From: Hypomesus transpacificus
Taxonomy: Eukaryota; Chordata; Actinopteri; Osmeriformes; Osmeridae
Assembly: GCF_021917145.1 (NCBI RefSeq)
Contig: NW_025813795.1
Coordinates: 1 to 64,000, forward strand
Reading direction: 5' to 3'
Length of the DNA: 64,000 bases
Shown here: piece after piece, positions 56,880 to 64,000 of the stretch
Layout: each line of letters opens with the position of its first letter
How positions within the stretch are numbered: position 1 is the first letter of the stretch
Position numbers and translations under genes: made by a program
The notes under the pieces: generated by a model
Told to the model about the DNA's origin: nothing
The model's database searches: none
The model's input: the letters and a program-made list of their open reading frames with translations, nothing else

Positions 56880-57262
56880 TACACCAACACACCAACACAC
56901 CCCACACACCTCCCACCCTCCCTCTTATTCCTCCCCCTTAACCATACCTGCTTTCCTTCTCTCTTTGGTTTTTCTCTCTCTCTCCTTTCCCTTCTTCTCC
57001 CTCCTGCCTAAACCCAACCTTCCACTTCCCCCTTTTCCCCTCCCCCTTTTGTTAGTATTTCCTTCCCCACTTCCCTGACCCTAACCACAACCCAACCTAC
57101 CCCCCTTTTTCCCCTTTTCTTTGCCTAAACTCAACCTCCCCTTCCCTTTTCCTTTCCTGCCTTTCTTCCCCCTCCCCTTCTCTCCCCCTCCCCCTCCCTC
57201 CCTTGACCCCTCCTTCTTTCTGCTCTTCCCCATCCCCCCAACCCTAACCATAACCTTTCCCC
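56880..57262 (+). repeat. C/T-rich tract with degenerate telomere-like phrases, PLE 3' region
   Basis: Long pyrimidine runs contain CCTAAACCCAACC, CCCTGACCCTAACC, CCTAAACTCAACC and CAACCCTAACCATAACC. It resembles the C-rich DNA that codes for the Pro/Asn-rich linker of the 2951-bp unit (about 3618-3820). A stretch of about 240 bp without features separates it from the pure telomeric tract. Confidence 0.75.
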
Positions 57263-57502
57263 ACCTGGTACCCCTCATTAATTAAGCACTTTTTAATATT
57301 CTTATCTGGAGCACTTTTTTCTACTGTGAATTTTATTTTTTTCCCCTACCCTTATCTTCTTGTATGTTTTCTCTTTTCCCTCCCCCCTTTTTTTTCTTCC
57401 TTAATTTTCTAATTTTTCACTATGGGTTTCTACATTGGTTTAGTCCCTGTGCCCGTGCACCCTGGGTGAAATTATTATTTTTTTACCTAGTTATTCCCCT
57501 TA

Positions 57503-57576
57503 CCTAACCCTAACCCTAACCCTAACCCTACCCCTGACCCTGACCCTGACCCTGACCCTAACCCTAACCCTAACCC

Positions 57577-57617
<41 letters not shown>

Positions 57618-57627
57618 CCCTAACCCT
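57503..57627 (+). repeat. Telomeric tract with a CCCTGA variant block, 3' joint of the PLE
   Basis: CCCTAA repeats surround five consecutive CCCTGA units (about 57532-57560), plus single CCCCTAA and CCCTAAA variants. CCCTGA (TCAGGG) is a common variant of proximal vertebrate telomeres. The right partner starts inside a 2951-type unit at GGATCTAAGGGG. Confidence 0.97.
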
Positions 57628-58853
57628 GGATCTAAGGGGTCCTAATCCCACCCTGACCCTGAACCCTAACCCCAACCCTCCCTTCCCTATACTTAACCCT
57701 CCCCCCTCCCCAAACCCCATGGCGGAGGAAAGGGGACTTAACCCCTCCCTGACCCCTTATCCTAACCCCAACCCCTCCTTCCCCATACCTCACCCCAACC
57801 CTCCCTCCTCCCCCCTCCCCCTTTCCCTTCCCCTTGACCCTACTTACCGTCACGCTCTCAGCCAGTCACAGCCAAAGGTCCTCCTCAGAGAGGAGCCCGT
57901 TATCCATCCGACCTGTTGGAGGAAAATACATGATTGGAATCTAGACGTAGTGAAACCCATAGTGGTACTGGGGGACAAGAATCTTTCGGCTATCCCTACT
58001 TTTAAGGATGAACATATCCAGGTTGACAGTTTCCCAGGGGCAAACTGCCATCATTTAAGGGGGATACTGGAGAAGCTGACGCCGAACCCAAACACAGAAC
58101 ATGTGATTCTGTCAGTGGGGATGGTGAACTGTCTGGATAGACAGAAACCCAGGACCACAGTGAAACAGCTGCAGCAGCTTGGGAAAACCTGTCAAAGGAA
58201 ATTTCCCAAAGCCGTGATCTACGTGCCACTCATTAATTTTTCAGACAGGTTGGCTAAGGACCAGCAAAAATTATTTGAAGCTTTTAACGCATACATTGCT
58301 TTTAATGCATACATTGATAATGAATCTCCTTTTATAACGTTACCTGAGATGGATCAACGCCAATTCCAGGTAACGGGACGGGATCCGGTTCTCTGGACCA
58401 CTGAAACCGCAGAGACAATGTTAAAATTATGGATTGGTGATTTATTAATATGAACATCTAAAGGTTGTATACCCCCTGCTGTCTTCCAGGTGGGAGGTGA
58501 GGGATTCCTGTGGAAGGAGAAAAAGTGATTTAACAATATCAGGAATCAGAAAAAAGTGTATATATGCACATACCTTCTTACCTGGGATACTTACCTGTGG
58601 TGACCAGTGGGGGGCAGAAAGGTTCCTGTAGGACAAAAAAAAGAAAGAAGATCAACACAGATCTACAGTATAGGGTATTTAGTCTTTTACTTACCTGGGA
58701 TACTTACCTACTAGGATACCTACCTTGATGGGAATATAATCCTCCTCTTCACCTTTTTCCTGGGGATGAAAAAAACCATAAAATATAAGCATAAGACTTG
58801 TGCCAGTGCAACTCTAGCCCTTGATTGGGCTAAGACCTTCCCAAACCTAACCC
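57628..58853 (+). repeat. 5'-truncated 2951-type unit
   Basis: The sequence follows the array unit from the middle of its ORF to the terminal CCTAACCC (58846-58853) with very few differences, for example one more A in the A-run near 58636. It ends at exactly the octamer where the main array ends at 25491. Confidence 0.93.
57629..58453 (+). pseudogene. 5'-truncated ORF1 with SGNH-like domain
   Basis: The frame equals the last 271 or so codons of the 563-residue protein (Pro/Asn-rich linker and SGNH-like domain with Lys and Leu at the catalytic positions). Its N-terminal half is replaced by telomeric repeats, which happen to read open in this frame as Leu-Thr. The first ATG is at 57719. Confidence 0.8.
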
Positions 58854-58878
58854 TAACCCTAACCCTAACCCTAACCCC
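58846..58878 (+). repeat. Short telomeric tract, joint between the truncated 2951-type unit and the 2133-bp array
   Basis: Five CCCTAA units bridge the terminal CCTAACCC of the left unit and CCCCACCTGCACCC inside the right unit; the right unit itself has CTACCCTAACCCC at this place (61002-61011). Confidence 0.95.
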
Positions 58879-59513
58879 ACCTGCACCCTATCCTAACCCC
58901 AACCCTAGACCCCTGGTGGGTCTCTCTTTCTCTCCTAAACCTAACCCTGCTTTCTATCCTAACCCTCTTTTATTCCTAGGACAGGTAAGTATTATTATTA
59001 TTATTATTGACATTCATATTGTCTTATTGTGAAGCAGCTCAGGTAGGTATTATTATTGACATGAATATTTGATTGTTTGCTAGGTTTTTATTAGTAAAAT
59101 TGCTTTTTAATGTTAAAGTCGCTAATTTATTGGAAAGTCGCTTTGAGTTGAGGCGTCTGGGCATTCTGTTAGTTTTTCCCATTTCTTCTCAGAACAGCAT
59201 TGGGTGGGACGGTTTCTCTGTGGACTGGACTTTTTTACAAAATTCAGGTGTTGACGTACCAATTGGACTGGAATCACACACTGGGGATTTGATCAACCCT
59301 GGTGGGCCTGCCTATGGTGAGGGTGTCTAGTGTTTCGAAGGCCGAAACACCCAATGATCCTGGGTATACTACTGATGATGTGATTCCACAATTTAGACTC
59401 ACATTTGGCTTTAATTCTCACTTCTTCTTGACTGACAGACGCTGTGACAGCTATATTTATTTTAGCAATAGGCAGTGTTAGAGTGGTATATCATCCAGAG
59501 GGATGTTTATGCC

Positions 59514-59789
59514 GATGGGCTCCTATTTGCTAAAAAGGTCAGGTTTGACAACAAGGAAACAACAATTGAAGAAGACTTGGACACAGGATGTTGGATGAAG
59601 ACTGATGGGCTCCCATTTATTAAAAAGGTCAGGTTTGACAACAAGGAAACAACAGCAGTTGGAGAAGACTTGGACACAGGAGGTTGGATGAAGACTGATG
59701 GGCTCCCATTTATTAAAAAGGTCAGGTTTGACAACAAGGAAACAACAGCAGTTGAAGAGGACCTGGAGACGGGATGTTGGATGAAGACC
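59514..59789 (+). repeat. Three 90-93-bp coding-length repeats, 2133-bp unit copy 1
   Basis: As at 26699-26974, with two residue differences in the derived frame (Glu to Gly, Lys to Arg). Confidence 0.6.
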
Positions 59790-60354
59790 AACGGGATCCG
59801 GATTTGGGCCGACTCTGTACTCATTGAATCATGACCTTCGGTCCATTGAGGCCTGGGCCGGTGTCTCTTGAGTTTGTTTTGTCTCATGGGCTAAAACCAT
59901 AATCTCTGAACCACCTGGACTCACTGCTGGGCTCTCAGCGCTCTACAGTGATCCCGATCTTGGGCCTTGTCATGGGACGTGGTCTCGGGTGACTGCCTGG
60001 AGTGGCGGTGGGCATCGGGTATATCGGATGTGATCCTGGTGTCAGGCTAGCCGGCGGTCATCTGTCAGGGCATTGATTGGGCATCACGGTCGGCATTGTT
60101 GGTGCTGGGGAAGATCGGATGTGACCTCAACCACTTTGCAGGCTTTGGTGGTCTGGGTTGTATTATTGTTCAGAGTAGGGATGTGCTTGTGTTACATGAT
60201 TTCTCTGTGAGACTGCTGGCCCTGGGCTTCTGGATGACGTTGGTCTTAACCTTTACGGGGATTCTGAGTCTGAGAACGGTTTTAATTACATTTTTTTATT
60301 ACATTTTGGAAAGTCTTCGGACAACTGTATCCCTGTGGGATGTTTATACTACTT

Positions 60355-60400
60355 CTATTGGCCAATGTGACTGGCAGTAGAGAAGGAGGAGCCTATAAAA
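60355..60400 (+). promoter_or_regulatory. CCAAT and TATA promoter-like segment, 2133-bp unit
   Basis: CCAAT at 60362-60366 and TATAAAA at 60394-60400. The next copy lies at 62488-62533. Same arrangement as at 27541-27585. Confidence 0.5.
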
Positions 60401-61646
60401 CAGACTCTTGCTCATTTATTCATTCCAGGGGGACGGAGTGAGTTGGGTTTCAGGTGCGCGTGCCTAAATGGGGTCTCACCAGTACTGTGGTCCCGTCGGG
60501 GTCCCACAGGGTGTTTCCTCGTTATTACTACCACACCTAACCTTGCCGGGGCCTTGGCCCGACTTGCTCCTATCGTCCCCTCTCCACTCTTAATTCTTAT
60601 ATTAATTCTTATATTGCCTCAAGAAGATGAAGACAATTTTTGTGAGAAGGCCTGTGGCTTTGCTCTTCTAAGTTTAGATTTTTCACATCACTCTGAACGG
60701 GACGGCACAAGACTTCCTCAATCAATCAAGCTTTCTGCAGGATTTGTTCACTCAAGAGGTTATTTTGGGAGGGGGAATGTGTTTTGCTCACTGTTTTCTA
60801 CTCTTCCTAGTCTGTCTCTGCCTTCCGCCCCTTGGGATTGATTCCTTTGGGGAGGGCGGGAGATTTCGACTCGAGCCCTGTGGGCAGCAGTGTCATTCGC
60901 CCTGTGGGTGTCTGCACTGTACGAGTCACTGCTCTATTTTCCTTCTCCTTCTCTTGCCTAAACCCAACCCCCCCTCTCTCCAAACCCCCCCTCTCTCCCT
61001 ACCCTAACCCCACCTGCACCCTATCCTAACCCCAACCCTAGACCCCTGGTGGGTCTCTCTTTCTCTCCTAAACCTAACCCTGCTTTCTATCCTAACCCTC
61101 TTTTATTCCTAGGACAGGTAAGTATTATTATTATTATTATTGACATTCATATTGTCTTATTGTGAAGCAGCTCAGGTAGGTATTATTATTGACATGAATA
61201 TTTGATTGTTTGCTAGGTTTTTATTAGTAAAATTGCTTTTTAATGTTAAAGTCGCTAATTTATTGGAAAGTCGCTTTGAGTTGAGGCGTCTGGGCATTCT
61301 GTTAGTTTTTCCCATTTCTTCTCAGAACAGCATTGGGTGGGACGGTTTCTCTGTGGACTGGACTTTTTTACAAAATTCAGGTGTTGACGTACCAATTGGA
61401 CTGGAATCACACACTGGGGATTTGATCAACCCTGGTGGGCCTGCCTATGGTGAGGGTGTCTAGTGTTTCGAAGGCCGAAACACCCAATGATCCTGGGTAT
61501 ACTACTGATGATGTGATTCCACAATTTAGACTCACATTTGGCTTTAATTCTCACTTCTTCTTGACTGACAGACGCTGTGACAGCTATATTTATTTTAGCA
61601 ATAGGCAGTGTTAGAGTGGTATATCATCCAGAGGGATGTTTATGCC

Positions 61647-61922
61647 GATGGGCTCCTATTTGCTAAAAAGGTCAGGTTTGACAACAAGGAAACAACAATT
61701 GAAGAAGACTTGGACACAGGATGTTGGATGAAGACTGATGGGCTCCCATTTATTAAAAAGGTCAGGTTTGACAACAAGGAAACAACAGCAGTTGGAGAAG
61801 ACTTGGACACAGGAGGTTGGATGAAGACTGATGGGCTCCCATTTATTAAAAAGGTCAGGTTTGACAACAAGGAAACAACAGCAGTTGAAGAGGACCTGGA
61901 GACGGGATGTTGGATGAAGACC
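61647..61922 (+). repeat. Three 90-93-bp coding-length repeats, 2133-bp unit copy 2
   Basis: Derived repeats identical to 59514-59789. Confidence 0.6.
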
Positions 61923-62487
61923 AACGGGATCCGGATTTGGGCCGACTCTGTACTCATTGAATCATGACCTTCGGTCCATTGAGGCCTGGGCCGGTGTCTC
62001 TTGAGTTTGTTTTGTCTCATGGGCTAAAACCATAATCTCTGAACCACCTGGACTCACTGCTGGGCTCTCAGCGCTCTACAGTGATCCCGATCTTGGGCCT
62101 TGTCATGGGACGTGGTCTCGGGTGACTGCCTGGAGTGGCGGTGGGCATCGGGTATATCGGATGTGATCCTGGTGTCAGGCTAGCCGGCGGTCATCTGTCA
62201 GGGCATTGATTGGGCATCACGGTCGGCATTGTTGGTGCTGGGGAAGATCGGATGTGACCTCAACCACTTTGCAGGCTTTGGTGGTCTGGGTTGTATTATT
62301 GTTCAGAGTAGGGATGTGCTTGTGTTACATGATTTCTCTGTGAGACTGCTGGCCCTGGGCTTCTGGATGACGTTGGTCTTAACCTTTACGGGGATTCTGA
62401 GTCTGAGAACGGTTTTAATTACATTTTTTTATTACATTTTGGAAAGTCTTCGGACAACTGTATCCCTGTGGGATGTTTATACTACTT

Positions 62488-62533
62488 CTATTGGCCAATG
62501 TGACTGGCAGTAGAGAAGGAGGAGCCTATAAAA
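62488..62533 (+). promoter_or_regulatory. CCAAT and TATA promoter-like segment, 2133-bp unit copy 2
   Basis: CCAAT at 62495-62499 and TATAAAA at 62527-62533. Confidence 0.5.
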
Positions 62534-63779
62534 CAGACTCTTGCTCATTTATTCATTCCAGGGGGACGGAGTGAGTTGGGTTTCAGGTGCGCGTGCCTAA
62601 ATGGGGTCTCACCAGTACTGTGGTCCCGTCGGGGTCCCACAGGGTGTTTCCTCGTTATTACTACCACACCTAACCTTGCCGGGGCCTTGGCCCGACTTGC
62701 TCCTATCGTCCCCTCTCCACTCTTAATTCTTATATTAATTCTTATATTGCCTCAAGAAGATGAAGACAATTTTTGTGAGAAGGCCTGTGGCTTTGCTCTT
62801 CTAAGTTTAGATTTTTCACATCACTCTGAACGGGACGGCACAAGACTTCCTCAATCAATCAAGCTTTCTGCAGGATTTGTTCACTCAAGAGGTTATTTTG
62901 GGAGGGGGAATGTGTTTTGCTCACTGTTTTCTACTCTTCCTAGTCTGTCTCTGCCTTCCGCCCCTTGGGATTGATTCCTTTGGGGAGGGCGGGAGATTTC
63001 GACTCGAGCCCTGTGGGCAGCAGTGTCATTCGCCCTGTGGGTGTCTGCACTGTACGAGTCACTGCTCTATTTTCCTTCTCCTTCTCTTGCCTAAACCCAA
63101 CCCCCCCTCTCTCCAAACCCCCCCTCTCTCCCTACCCTAACCCCACCTGCACCCTATCCTAACCCCAACCCTAGACCCCTGGTGGGTCTCTCTTTCTCTC
63201 CTAAACCTAACCCTGCTTTCTATCCTAACCCTCTTTTATTCCTAGGACAGGTAAGTATTATTATTATTATTATTGACATTCATATTGTCTTATTGTGAAG
63301 CAGCTCAGGTAGGTATTATTATTGACATGAATATTTGATTGTTTGCTAGGTTTTTATTAGTAAAATTGCTTTTTAATGTTAAAGTCGCTAATTTATTGGA
63401 AAGTCGCTTTGAGTTGAGGCGTCTGGGCATTCTGTTAGTTTTTCCCATTTCTTCTCAGAACAGCATTGGGTGGGACGGTTTCTCTGTGGACTGGACTTTT
63501 TTACAAAATTCAGGTGTTGACGTACCAATTGGACTGGAATCACACACTGGGGATTTGATCAACCCTGGTGGGCCTGCCTATGGTGAGGGTGTCTAGTGTT
63601 TCGAAGGCCGAAACACCCAATGATCCTGGGTATACTACTGATGATGTGATTCCACAATTTAGACTCACATTTGGCTTTAATTCTCACTTCTTCTTGACTG
63701 ACAGACGCTGTGACAGCTATATTTATTTTAGCAATAGGCAGTGTTAGAGTGGTATATCATCCAGAGGGATGTTTATGCC

Positions 63780-64000
63780 GATGGGCTCCTATTTGCTAAA
63801 AAGGTCAGGTTTGACAACAAGGAAACAACAATTGAAGAAGACTTGGACACAGGATGTTGGATGAAGACTGATGGGCTCCCATTTATTAAAAAGGTCAGGT
63901 TTGACAACAAGGAAACAACAGCAGTTGGAGAAGACTTGGACACAGGAGGTTGGATGAAGACTGATGGGCTCCCATTTATTAAAAAGGTCAGGTTTGACAA
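63780..64000 (+). repeat. 90-93-bp coding-length repeats, 2133-bp unit copy 3, cut by the window edge
   Basis: Same as 59514-59789 as far as it is visible. Confidence 0.6.

Larger units (their letters stand above)
52897..57502 (+). mobile_element. Penelope-like retroelement with SGNH ORF1 and RT/GIY-YIG ORF2, bracketed by telomeric repeats
   Basis: The element has an SGNH-domain ORF1 (52951-53601), a 71-bp apparent intron, an RT plus GIY-YIG ORF2 (to 55808) and a 1.7-kb 3' region ending CTTACCTAACCC, where CCCTAA repeats take over. It is probably 5'-truncated: relative to the 563-residue ORF1 of the 2951-bp unit it lacks the N-terminal domain, and no promoter is seen before ORF1. I found no AATAAA and no poly(A) at its 3' end. 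PLEs are a retroelement class apart from LINEs and LTR elements, with an RT related to telomerase. Both frames look undamaged, so the copy may be young. Confidence 0.9.
58879..64000 (+). repeat. Head-to-tail array of a 2133-bp unit, about 2.4 copies, continuing past the window
   Basis: The same sequence returns after 2133 bases (58879, 61012, 63145). Each unit contains CCCTAA-like phrases, the duplicated splice-donor segment, three 90-93-bp coding-length repeats, the module shared with the 6889-bp unit, a CCAAT/TATA segment and CACACCTAACC. No convincing gene. Frames of 85-132 codons mostly lack ATG starts; from an ATG at 60468, just after the promoter-like segment, a 41-codon frame is open. 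Confidence 0.93.

Noticed and set aside
60443-60841. 132-codon frame in the 2133-bp unit
   Set aside because: It has no ATG at its start, runs through low-complexity sequence and differs in the homologous block at 27628; no domain is visible.
1-64000. tRNA, rRNA or tRNA-derived SINE
   Set aside because: I looked for A/B-box pairs and cloverleaf-like segments by eye and saw none that were convincing.

Overview
The window looks like a subtelomeric or telomere-derived region of a vertebrate chromosome. The evidence is: CCCTAA tracts (the vertebrate telomere repeat, C-rich strand on +) at five places; long (CA)n and (AAT)n microsatellites; and a Penelope-like element (PLE) of the Neptune/Poseidon-like, endonuclease-bearing type. 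A ray-finned fish is my best guess because SGNH-type ORF1s next to such PLEs are familiar from fish, but an amphibian or other vertebrate is not excluded. No ordinary host gene is visible.

Layout, left to right. (1) 1-25491: a head-to-tail array of a 2951-bp unit, one partial plus eight complete copies. Each carries a 563-codon ORF whose C-terminal half is an SGNH/GDSL-esterase-like domain with Lys and Leu at the expected catalytic Ser and His positions. (2) 25484-25574: CCCTAA tract. (3) 25575-27720: one divergent copy of a 2133-bp-type unit. (4) 27721-27741: CCCTAA tract. (5) 27742-52860: array of a 6889-bp non-coding unit, one 5'-truncated plus three complete copies, each with a well-formed hammerhead ribozyme and two minisatellites. 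(6) 52853-52896: CCCTAA tract. (7) 52897-57502: a PLE with an SGNH ORF1 (Ser and His present) and an RT plus GIY-YIG ORF2 joined by an apparent 71-bp in-frame intron. (8) 57503-57627: CCCTAA/CCCTGA tract. (9) 57628-58853: a 5'-truncated 2951-type unit. (10) 58846-58878: CCCTAA tract. (11) 58879-64000: array of the 2133-bp unit, about 2.4 copies, running off the window.

How the parts may work together (inference). All five joints between different sequences lie in CCCTAA tracts. The left partner always ends at its own CCTAACC motif, while most right partners begin at an arbitrary internal point. With the chromosome end to the left, this polarity is expected if RNAs ending in C-rich telomere complement are reverse-transcribed onto a G-rich telomeric overhang. 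Hammerhead ribozymes, an SGNH ORF, PLE reverse transcriptase and C-rich 3' ends together recall the Terminons of bdelloid rotifers. Here the RT carries an endonuclease and the setting is a vertebrate. The 2951-bp unit would be a non-autonomous relative.

A second unexpected layer lies on the minus strand: consensus splice donors and acceptors delimit a series of very short exon-like segments in both the 2951-bp unit and the PLE 3' region. Many other short reading frames (minus-strand Gly-rich frames, frames in the 6889-bp unit) are judged non-coding. Tandem copies appear essentially identical at the level I could read, so copy number depends on the assembly.
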